Shown here: positions 25,872-33,437 of the stretch, piece by piece
Position numbering within the stretch: the stretch's first letter is position 1
How the letters are laid out: every line of letters starts with the position of its first letter
Translations under genes and position numbers: made by a program
NCBI GenBank assembly: GCA_934255485.1
Contig: CAKQOG010000013.1
Location: 1 to 55,941, forward strand
From: an uncultured Prevotellamassilia sp.
Lineage (GTDB): Bacteria > Bacteroidota > Bacteroidia > Bacteroidales > Bacteroidaceae
Length of the DNA stretch: 55,941 bases
Reading direction: 5' to 3'
The notes under the pieces: generated by a model
Seen by the model: only the letters and a program-made list of their open reading frames with translations
What the model was told of the DNA's origin: nothing
Databases searched by the model: none

Positions 25872-25918
25872 AAGGTAATATAAAGTATAGTTTACTCCCC
25901 TTATAAAAGTTTAATAAA

Positions 25919-26791
25919 ATGGTAACTATAAGCAATGAACATCTGCAAGTTAAAATAAGCACCAAGGGTGCAGAAGTGCAGAGCATTAAAGACATCAAAA
26001 CGCAACAAGAATATATTTGGAAAGGTGACGAAAAGTGGTGGAGTGGCCATTCACCCATACTCTTTCCAATAGTTGGTGGAATGTGGAATGGTGTATGCCA
26101 CGTTGATGGGCAAGAAATCTCTATCCCCAAACATGGTATTGTGCGCCGTGCAGAATGGACTATCGTTGATGTACAACCCTCTCAAGCAACGTTGGCTATC
26201 AATAGCACAGTAGGCTCGTTCAAGACCTTCCCCTTTGCCTATCATCTTGAAGTAACATATTCACTTAACGAACGCAAGCTTACAGCTTCTTTTAAAGTAA
26301 CCAATCTAAGCGGTTGCAACCTTTGGTTTCAGTTGGGTGGGCATCCAGCAATATCCCTACCAGGATGGAGCGAAAGAGACACTATCGATGGCTATCTAAA
26401 AATTGAAGGACAAACTCAGCATGTGCTTAGAGCAGGCGAGCAAGGTTGCCTTGAGCCCGAACAATACCCTGTACCACTCAACGAACAAGGACTTATACCC
26501 ATTTGCGTAGACACCTTTAGCAACGAAGCTCTTATCTTCGACGAAGGCCAAGTAAAAGCAGCAACCATCCTTGATAAAAATAGCCAACCAGTGGCACGTG
26601 TTGAGAGTAGTTCTCCCGTATGGCTCTTTTGGCAACCACAAGGAGTTCACACACCATTCGTGTGCTGCGAGCCTTGGTATGGCTTGTGCGATCACCAAGA
26701 CTTTGATGGTCCTATAGAGAAGCGCCCCTATATAAATTGCGCCCATAGCAACGAAACATGGCAAGGATACTATACAGTAGAAGTGTTCTAA
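25919..26791 (+). CDS. Aldose 1-epimerase-family protein
   Basis: 290 residues of the galactose-mutarotase beta-sandwich type. The pattern AEVQSIKDIKTQQEYIWKGDEKWW, then SPILFPIVGG, HGIVRRAEW and FQLGGHPAISLP (with the conserved His after GG) fits the LacX-like YeaD/epimerase branch. These enzymes interconvert alpha and beta anomers of hexoses or act on related sugars; the substrate is unknown. It starts 47 bp after sufB with no terminator or promoter between, so it is probably read through from sufB although it has no clear link to Fe-S assembly. Confidence 0.85.
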   Translation: MVTISNEHLQVKISTKGAEVQSIKDIKTQQEYIWKGDEKWWSGHSPILFPIVGGMWNGVCHVDGQEISIPKHGIVRRAEWTIVDVQPSQATLAINSTVGSFKTFPFAYHLEVTYSLNERKLTASFKVTNLSGCNLWFQLGGHPAISLPGWSERDTIDGYLKIEGQTQHVLRAGEQGCLEPEQYPVPLNEQGLIPICVDTFSNEALIFDEGQVKAATILDKNSQPVARVESSSPVWLFWQPQGVHTPFVCCEPWYGLCDHQDFDGPIEKRPYINCAHSNETWQGYYTVEVF

Positions 26792-26856
26792 AAGCCTTTG
26801 TCCTACATAAAAAGCCTTAAAAACAAGTAAGTTTTGTAACTTTTTGTAGTTTTCGT

Positions 26857-26887
26857 TTTGAACTTCAAATACCAAAAACTAACTTTG
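26857..26887 (+). promoter_or_regulatory. Promoter of the first ompH-like gene
   Basis: TTTG at 26857-26860, a 19-bp spacer, then TAACTTTG at 26880-26887. A close match to the Bacteroidota consensus. It lies inside the longest open frame, so the ATG at 26915 is the likely start. Confidence 0.75.
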
Positions 26888-26914
26888 CCCCACAATTTAA
26901 ACATACATACAAAA

Positions 26915-27475
26915 ATGCTTAAAAAATTATTGACGCTTGTGCTATTCATAGCACCATTAAGCCTGTGCGCTCAAAAGTTCGCTCACTTTGACTATTCTGC
27001 TATCATGCAAGCAATGCCTGAAGCAAAAACTGCACAAACAGAGCTTGAAGGCCTTTACAAACAGTATCAAACTGAGATAGAAGGCATGCAGAAGGAACTT
27101 CAAACCAAAGCAGAGAAGTACCAAAAGGAGGACACTGACGCAACTCCTGCTAACATCAAGGAACGTCATCAACAAGAGTTGCAAGACATGTATCAACGTC
27201 TTCAACAAGCACAACAAGACAATTCAGACAACCTTCAGAAGGAGCAAACAAAGAAGATGCAACCCATCATCCAGAAGGTGCTCAATGCAGTTAATGCGGT
27301 AGCACAAGAAGGTGGTTACGTTTATATCGTAGACGAAAATGCATCTCAACAAGCAGGTGTATTCATCAACAAAACTATTAGCACCGACGTTACATCAAGC
27401 GTAATGAAGAAGCTTGGCATCACTGCTACTCCTGCTGCTGCAAAGGCAACAACTGCTCCAACAGCAAAGAAATAA
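26915..27475 (+). CDS. OmpH/Skp-family periplasmic chaperone
   Basis: 186 residues from the ATG at 26915, where a signal peptide (MLKKLLTLVLFIAPLSLCAQ) begins; an upstream in-frame start at 26858 precedes the promoter and is rejected. The mature protein starts KFAHFDYSAIMQAMPE and continues as a long Gln/Lys/Glu-rich coiled coil (~residues 40-120), then a compact end (GGYVYIVDENASQQAGVF). Skp-like chaperones hold unfolded outer-membrane proteins for the BAM machine. The Ala/Thr-rich tail is unusual. A second family member lies at 41.9 kb next to bamA; this copy stands alone. Confidence 0.88.
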   Translation: MLKKLLTLVLFIAPLSLCAQKFAHFDYSAIMQAMPEAKTAQTELEGLYKQYQTEIEGMQKELQTKAEKYQKEDTDATPANIKERHQQELQDMYQRLQQAQQDNSDNLQKEQTKKMQPIIQKVLNAVNAVAQEGGYVYIVDENASQQAGVFINKTISTDVTSSVMKKLGITATPAAAKATTAPTAKK

Positions 27476-27505
27476 TAGTGCACTATTCATAATTTATCAA
27501 TAATT

Positions 27506-27552
27506 AGCGAAGTCATAGTTTTTGCTACAAAAACTAAGATTTCGCTTTTTTA
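27506..27552 (+). terminator. Terminator of the first ompH-like gene
   Basis: Imperfect stem AGCGAA...TAGTTTTTG with CAAAAACTA...TTCGCT, followed by TTTTTT, 30 bp after the stop. Confidence 0.75.
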
Positions 27553-27688
27553 TTTCTCCTTATAGGGTTCTGCATATAAATATCAATTCTAATCCCATTA
27601 ATCATCATTACAACCAATAAAGGCATAGCCTTTAAAGTTCAATTAAGGCCCAATTAAAAGCCAAAATACCTTTTTTTCTTCCATTTCC

Positions 27689-27719
27689 TTTGTCAATTAA
27701 AACATATTTACTACTTTTG
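27689..27719 (+). promoter_or_regulatory. Promoter of tRNA-Leu
   Basis: TTTG at 27689-27692, a 19-bp spacer, then TACTTTTG at 27712-27719. Confidence 0.75.
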
Positions 27720-27732
27720 CATCATAAACAAT

Positions 27733-27814
27733 GCGCCTGTGGCGAAATTGGTAGACGCGCTAGACTTAGGATCTAGTGTTTCGCGACGTGTAGGTTCGAG
27801 TCCTATCAGGCGCA
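27733..27814 (+). tRNA. tRNA-Leu (TAG)
   Basis: Acceptor GCGCCTG pairs with CAGGCGC (27807-27813), discriminator A. Anticodon stem CTAGA/TCTAG with loop CTTAGGA gives TAG at 27767-27769. A long variable arm (TGTTTCGCGACGTG) marks a class II tRNA. CCA is not encoded. Confidence 0.96.
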
Positions 27815-27820
27815 CAGAAT

Positions 27821-27860
27821 AAAATCCTAACTGCTTAACAATAAGCGGTTAGGATTTTTG
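27821..27860 (+). terminator. Terminator of tRNA-Leu
   Basis: 17-bp imperfect stem AAAATCCTAACTGCTTA/TAAGCGGTTAGGATTTT, then T's. Confidence 0.88.
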
Positions 27861-28095
27861 CTTTTTATGAAGTTGCAAATATTATTCTTTTTTTGTGTGA
27901 TTATAGCATTATATAAGCTAATTTATCATTTTGTATGCATACGTAAATTAGCTATTGCAAAATGCACGTTATGGTGACATTTTATGTCATAAAGTATTTT
28001 ATTAGCGAGTTTGTTATTAAAAAAAGCTATAGTTTCTTTCAGATAAAGTAAAATAAGGTAATTTTGCTTCTATCTTTCCCTATTATGACCTTTAT
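27861..28095. other. Intergenic, leader of the hybrid sensor gene
   Basis: AT-rich. The only signal I see is TAATTTTG at 28059-28066, a −7-like box 29 bp before the ATG at 28096. Confidence 0.5.
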
Positions 28096-30900
28096 ATGAG
28101 AGTAAAATTATATTGTTTTTTTCTCTTAATTGTGCAAATTATTGTGCTATCGTCTTGTCACAATAAGAGAGAAACGTATTGTATAGGCGTGTCGCAAAAT
28201 AGTTCTGATGCATGGAGTAGGCAGTTGAACCACGAAATGCGTCGTGAAGCATGGATTAACAAGGATGTGCAACTCAACATATGCATCGCAAACGACGACA
28301 ACAATTTACAGATACACCAAATAGATAGTTTGGTGAGAGAGGGCATAGACCTACTTGTGGTATCGTCAAACGAATCTGAGGCACTCAATAGTATTATCGA
28401 CAAGGTGATGAAACAGGGTATACCTGTTATCTTAACCGACCGCCGAATGGCTGTTAAGAGCAACTATACGGCTTATATAGGTGCCGACAACCGCAGTATA
28501 GGTCGTGACATTGGCTTGTATGTAGCCAAAGAACTTAAGGGCAAGGGCACCTTGCTTGAGCTCACGGGCAACCTTGATGGTACTGTTGCTTCCGAACGTC
28601 ACAAGGGTATGAACGATGCTTTGAGTAAAATGCCCGACATTCATACCCTGGCTATGGTCGAAGTGGGATGGGAGGGACCACGTATTTATCAACAAATGGA
28701 TTCTATCTTTAAGCGTGGCATCATCCCCGACATAATCATTGCCCCTAACGACCGTACGGGTGTGCGTATACATGAGATAATCAGTCATTTAGGACATCGA
28801 AATATAAGAATTGTAGGTGTGGATGGCCTTTCAGGACCTAATGGTGGACTCGACAATGTGGAGCAAGGCAAGCTAAAGGCTTCGTTTCTTTATCCAACTG
28901 GAGGCGATAAAGTGATACAAACCGCTTTGCGCATACTACGTCATGAGCCTTATGATCGTAACACGCAATTGCGTTCGGCTATTATCGACGAAAGCACTAT
29001 GCGTGCTTTCAGTATGCAGCGTGATTTGATGCAAGAGCGCGACCAACGTATCAATCTGCTTGGTACGCTTGTGGACAAATCGCTTTCGCGCAACACTATG
29101 CAAGATATGTTGCTCTTTGCATGTATGGTTATCATTGTGCTTATAGGTGTGGTTATGGGTATGGGTATACGCTCTTATAACAATACGATAAAACGAAACG
29201 AGAAACTCAATCGTCAGAAGATAAAACTTGAGCAACAACATGATGAGATGGTTAAGATGGCTAAGGAATTGGAGGAGAGCACACAGAGCAAACTCACATT
29301 CTTTAGCGAAGTGTCGCACGATTTACGCACACCACTCACCCTCATCTTGGCTCCAACAGAACAATTGTTGCAGCAATCAGCACAGTTCACCCCCGAACAG
29401 CGCAACCTCTTGCAGATGGTACGTTCGAATGCCGACATCCTCTTGCACCTTGTGCAACAAGTGCTTGATTTTAGAAAATTCGAGGTGGGGCAACTCCGGC
29501 TCAACCTTTCGCGCATACGTATTGATAAGGAATTGGTGCAATGGTGCAAGCCTTTCGAGGTAGTGGCACGCAAAAGGATGATACGCCTAAATGTTTCGTG
29601 TCAGCCTATTGATAACGACAATTTATATGAGGCCGATGTAGATATGCGCAAGGTGGAAAGTGTGGTTTATAACCTCTTGACCAATGCCTTTAAGTATACC
29701 CCTGAGGGGGGCAAGGTAAACGTAAAATGCCGTATAGACAAATCACTTCAAAACGCACGGGAAACGTGTTTTGTAATTGAAGTTGAAGATACAGGCAAGG
29801 GGATAGAGAGCGACAAGCTACCTCATATATTTGAGCGTTATTACCAAACAGACATCAACCACGATGGTTCAGGCATTGGTCTTGCCACGGTAAAGGCTTT
29901 TGTTGAACTGCATGGTGGAACTATTAAGGCCGAGAGTACCACAGGCGTAGGTTCGCGTTTTATAGTTAGCATACCCATGCACCAATCTGCCGATGCTTCA
30001 AAACTTACAACTAAAGGCATAGAGGCCAAAGAAACTAAGCAACCTATCGAAAATAGCGAAGCTCACACCTCTTTTGTTGCAAATGGCATAGACGATAAAA
30101 AGATGGATTTTGCCAAAATTTCAACAAATGATAACGAAGTATTGGCTACCGAGTCAGATGCTAAACCCATTGTATTGGTGGTAGACGACAATGCCGACAT
30201 ACGTGCGTATATACATCAATTACTGCAAGATGAATATACTGTAGAGGAGGCTTCTAATGGACAAGAAGGGTTAGACAAAGCACGCCAACTCATGCCCGAC
30301 ATCGTGGTATGCGACGTGATGATGCCAGTTATGGATGGTTTGGCATGTTGTAAACACCTAAAGGAGGAGTGGCAAACATCGCACATCCCAGTGGTGCTAC
30401 TCACTGCTTGCACACTCGACGAGCAGCGTGCCGTTGGCTATCATTGTGGGGCAGATTCATACATCAACAAGCCATTTACTCCCGACATGTTGCGCATACG
30501 TCTGCGCAACATTCTCGACAATCGCCGACGCATGAAGGCCTATTTCAGCGAAAAAGGCATAACAGATGCCAACGAAATAAGTGCTCCTGATAAAAACTTT
30601 GCAGAGCGTTTCAAGGCTATTGTTGAGGCTAACATAGCTTCGCCCAATCTTTCTGTTGAGGATGTAGCCTTGCAACTTGGTATGGGACGCACACAGCTTT
30701 ATCGCAAACTCAAGTCGCTCACGGGGCTTTCGCCCATTGAGGTAGTACGTACCATTCGCCTTAAAAAGGCGGCAGAACTCTTGGCTCGTACCGACAAGAG
30801 TGTGTCGGAGGTGGCCTACGAAGTAGGCTTCTCATCTGTTAGCTACCTATCGAAATGCTTTAAGGATTACTTTGGTGTTAATCCCAAGGATTATAAGTAG
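28096..30900 (+). CDS. Hybrid two-component system sensor/regulator with LacI-like periplasmic sugar-binding domain
   Basis: 934 residues. The N-terminus ends in a lipobox-like LSSC (C21), unusual for a membrane-spanning sensor. Residues ~28-325 are a type I periplasmic-binding fold of the LacI/ribose-binding class (YCIGVSQNSSDAWSRQ, VVSSNESEAL, GADNRSIGRDIG), as in the Bacteroides fructose sensor BT1754. A transmembrane helix spans ~338-359. Then come a HisKA domain with H408 in SEVSHDLRTPL, a HATPase domain (NLLTNAFKYT, DTGKGI, GIGLA), a receiver with D740 in IVVCDVMMP, and an AraC-type HTH at the end (SVEDVALQLGMGRTQLYRKL). Such proteins turn on carbohydrate-use genes when a periplasmic sugar binds. 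No SusC/D or glycan genes flank it, so its target is elsewhere. Confidence 0.92.
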   Translation: MRVKLYCFFLLIVQIIVLSSCHNKRETYCIGVSQNSSDAWSRQLNHEMRREAWINKDVQLNICIANDDNNLQIHQIDSLVREGIDLLVVSSNESEALNSIIDKVMKQGIPVILTDRRMAVKSNYTAYIGADNRSIGRDIGLYVAKELKGKGTLLELTGNLDGTVASERHKGMNDALSKMPDIHTLAMVEVGWEGPRIYQQMDSIFKRGIIPDIIIAPNDRTGVRIHEIISHLGHRNIRIVGVDGLSGPNGGLDNVEQGKLKASFLYPTGGDKVIQTALRILRHEPYDRNTQLRSAIIDESTMRAFSMQRDLMQERDQRINLLGTLVDKSLSRNTMQDMLLFACMVIIVLIGVVMGMGIRSYNNTIKRNEKLNRQKIKLEQQHDEMVKMAKELEESTQSKLTFFSEVSHDLRTPLTLILAPTEQLLQQSAQFTPEQRNLLQMVRSNADILLHLVQQVLDFRKFEVGQLRLNLSRIRIDKELVQWCKPFEVVARKRMIRLNVSCQPIDNDNLYEADVDMRKVESVVYNLLTNAFKYTPEGGKVNVKCRIDKSLQNARETCFVIEVEDTGKGIESDKLPHIFERYYQTDINHDGSGIGLATVKAFVELHGGTIKAESTTGVGSRFIVSIPMHQSADASKLTTKGIEAKETKQPIENSEAHTSFVANGIDDKKMDFAKISTNDNEVLATESDAKPIVLVVDDNADIRAYIHQLLQDEYTVEEASNGQEGLDKARQLMPDIVVCDVMMPVMDGLACCKHLKEEWQTSHIPVVLLTACTLDEQRAVGYHCGADSYINKPFTPDMLRIRLRNILDNRRRMKAYFSEKGITDANEISAPDKNFAERFKAIVEANIASPNLSVEDVALQLGMGRTQLYRKLKSLTGLSPIEVVRTIRLKKAAELLARTDKSVSEVAYEVGFSSVSYLSKCFKDYFGVNPKDYK

Positions 30901-31341
30901 ACACGTTCATACATTTTGTAAGTGGTTATTTAAAATCCCTATCAATTGATGCAGAATATTAGCGCGTAAGTCGATGTCGGATGCTTGCATAATATATGAT
31001 GCATTAGCATCGCAAACCACCCATCCGATGTCGTTCTTATATCCCCTATTAACAAATGAAACCGCCATGGCAATGTGTCATGGCGGTTTCTTCTTTAAAA
31101 ACTCAATGAATGAATTCCTACGGATTATTTATCAGAATCCATGTAGCCCCAAATACTTGAAGCTGGTTGTTGGTTTTTGTTCGACAATGCTGCCGAACTC
31201 GCGTTATAAGTAGCATAAAAGTGGTGCGACGGCATTGAATTGCTGCTTGCACCATACTTTGACTTTTGTATTGATTTAAGAATAGGTGTAGTGCTGCTGC
31301 CATGCTACGGCTCTTCTGTAGCAATTATGCGTATTTAGTTG
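30901..31341. other. Intergenic between hybrid sensor and array C
   Basis: Contains the terminator at 31058-31095. A 79-codon frame at 30974-31213 crosses that hairpin and lacks any coding character, so I do not call it. Otherwise nothing seen. Confidence 0.5.
31058..31095 (+). terminator. Terminator-like hairpin after the hybrid sensor
   Basis: Perfect 12-bp stem GAAACCGCCATG/CATGGCGGTTTC followed by TTCTTT. It lies 158 bp after the stop codon. Confidence 0.75.
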
Positions 31342-31429
31342 GCGTATCACGGCCGTGATACGCATGTATCATGCCCACGATACGCACGTATCACGCCCAC
31401 GATACGCGCGTATCACGGCCGTGATACGT
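31342..31429. repeat. Palindrome array C (GTATCACG variant), 4 exact 22-bp units
   Basis: Four contiguous 22-bp units at 31342, 31364, 31386 and 31408 with no spacer. Units 1 and 4 contain the perfect palindrome GTATCACGGCCGTGATAC; units 2 and 3 have CCCAC in place of GGCCGTG. Across unit junctions the sequence reads GATACGCACGTATC or similar, the same half-sites as arrays A, B and D. It is the GC-richest intergenic patch nearby. Confidence 0.88.
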
Positions 31430-31613
31430 GAACAACATTCGAATGGTTAGATTGGTATAATGCGGTTTATGATTAATAATCAATGAGTTATGGTGAAATA
31501 AAATGCAAAACTGAAACGAGTAAAAATGCAGAAAATAAATCGGTTATAATCAATAGACAGTTGTTGTATAAAAATACAAGGTAAAAATTAGACAAGGCAT
31601 AAAGAAAAATCCT

Positions 31614-31621
31614 TAATTTTG
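31614..31621 (+). promoter_or_regulatory. Candidate −7 box of trkH
   Basis: TAATTTTG, 90 bp before the trkH ATG. No clear −33 box. Confidence 0.5.
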
Positions 31622-31711
31622 CACATCAAGAGCCAGCAAGACATTTCTCTATACATTATATATAGGTATAGCTCTACATGGCTTGTTCCCTAAAAATATT
31701 ATTCCTAAAAA

Positions 31712-33169
31712 ATGCTCAATTTACCGCTTATATATAAAGCCATTGGTACATTGCTCCAACTTGAAGCATTGCTGATGGCTATATGTTGGGGTATAGGGGT
31801 GTGGTTTCACGAGCCAAATTATTTCACCTTTGCCCTTCCTGTGCTTGTGGCTTTTGTCATAGGCACTATGCTACGTTTTTTTGGTCGTCATGCCGAAAAT
31901 CGCATGGGGCGCCGTGATGGTTTTTTGATAGTATCGCTCACGTGGGTGGCATTCTCGGTGGTGGGTATGCTTCCGTTTATGGTGGGTGGGGTGCAACCGC
32001 GTATAGCTGCAGCCTTTTTCGAAACCATGTCGGGGTTTACCACAACAGGTGCAACAACCTTTTTCGACATCGACTCCTTGCCACGCTCCATCCTTTTGTG
32101 GCGTAGCATGACGCATTGGATAGGCGGTATGGGTATTGTGTTCTTTACCATAGCAATATTGCCCAACATGGGTGGGGGCGAGCTAAAGTTGTTCTCGGCT
32201 GAGGCCACTGGGCTGAAGATAGGCAAACTGCATCCACGCATTAGCACCACGGCACGATGGATGTGGAGTCTTTATTTGGCACTTACCGTCACGTGTATGG
32301 TGGCATATTTCTTGTGTGGTATGTCGCTATTCGATGCCTTTTGTCACGGACTTGCAACTATCGGAACGGGCGGTTTCTCTACTCACACCGAGAGTATAGC
32401 TTGGTTTCACTCTGAGCGCATAGAGTGGGTGAGTACGCTCTTTATGTTTTTGGCAAGCATTAACTGCACTTTGCTCTATTTGTTCTTTGTCAAGCGTCGC
32501 TTCCGCGATGTGTTTCACGACGATGAACTTCGGTGCTTTCTTATCATCTTTATAGTATCTGCGTTAGCCATAATGGGCATACAGATATATGCCGATCATG
32601 TAGACTTTGCCACAGCCTTGCGCAGTTCGTTCTTCAATGTAGCATCATTGCAAAGCACAACAGGGTTTACCGTTGAGGACTTTATGACCTGGCACCCCAC
32701 CATTTGGCTCATACTCACCGTTATAAGCATCATTGGTGCGTGTGCTGGCTCAACGAGTGGCGGACTGAAATGTGTGCGTGTGCTCATTGTGTGGCGACTG
32801 ACCAAAGCCGAATTTAAAAAATTGCTGCACCCACACGCTGTGTTGCCAGTGCGTATTAACCACAGCGTTATCACCTCGCAAATGGCACGCACGGTATTTG
32901 TGTTTTTTGTGGTGTATTTTATGCTTATTATGCTCTCCACCTTTTGCATGGTGGCAATGAACCTTCCGTTGCTCGATGCCTTTGGCTTGGCCATATCCTC
33001 GTTCTCAAACGTCGGTCCGAGCATGGGCCACTTTATCGGTCCGCTTGGTTCGTGGGGCGAGCTCAACGACACTATCTTGTGGATAAACTCCTTTTTGATG
33101 CTTGCAGGACGCCTTGAGATATTCTCTTTGTTGCTACCACTTACACCAGCCTTTTGGCGTGATGAGTAA
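31712..33169 (+). CDS. trkH: TrkH-family potassium uptake channel subunit
   Basis: 485 residues, the usual TrkH length, with four repeated membrane-pore-membrane units. Selectivity-filter segments are visible as SGFTTTGATTF, IGTGGFSTH, QSTTGFTVEDF and SNVGPSMGHF. It imports K+ together with the NAD-binding gating subunit TrkA. In many Bacteroidota trkA is the neighbour; none is present here, so TrkA must be encoded elsewhere. It has its own promoter-like box and is followed by 268 bp before the tyrosine kinase gene. Confidence 0.93.
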   Translation: MLNLPLIYKAIGTLLQLEALLMAICWGIGVWFHEPNYFTFALPVLVAFVIGTMLRFFGRHAENRMGRRDGFLIVSLTWVAFSVVGMLPFMVGGVQPRIAAAFFETMSGFTTTGATTFFDIDSLPRSILLWRSMTHWIGGMGIVFFTIAILPNMGGGELKLFSAEATGLKIGKLHPRISTTARWMWSLYLALTVTCMVAYFLCGMSLFDAFCHGLATIGTGGFSTHTESIAWFHSERIEWVSTLFMFLASINCTLLYLFFVKRRFRDVFHDDELRCFLIIFIVSALAIMGIQIYADHVDFATALRSSFFNVASLQSTTGFTVEDFMTWHPTIWLILTVISIIGACAGSTSGGLKCVRVLIVWRLTKAEFKKLLHPHAVLPVRINHSVITSQMARTVFVFFVVYFMLIMLSTFCMVAMNLPLLDAFGLAISSFSNVGPSMGHFIGPLGSWGELNDTILWINSFLMLAGRLEIFSLLLPLTPAFWRDE

Positions 33170-33267
33170 GGGTAAGTAATAAATAGGTGTTTAATTTTAA
33201 AAATTTACTCCAATAGCCCAAACACGTTGATTTTCCTATTCTTTTGCTCGAAATATGCATTAGCCTC

Positions 33268-33298
33268 TTGTAAGAGTGGATAAATAAACGTACTTTTG
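33268..33298 (+). promoter_or_regulatory. Promoter of the tyrosine kinase gene
   Basis: TTG at 33268-33270, a 20-bp spacer, then TACTTTTG at 33291-33298. The leader would be about 130 nt. Confidence 0.55.
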
Positions 33299-33437
33299 CA
33301 TTCGCAGAACAAAATAGTAGTAGACATTTCTACAATTTAGGTGTGAAAAAACTACATTAGCAGAGATTTATGCTCAATCCTACTTTTATGCGTAGGACAA
33401 TCTTTTAATGTTTATACATCGTAATTTGTGCTAAGAA

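Noticed and set aside
30974..31213. 79-codon frame after the hybrid sensor
   Set aside because: It spans the terminator hairpin at 31058-31095, lacks a plausible signal or domain, and has unusual composition for a protein here.
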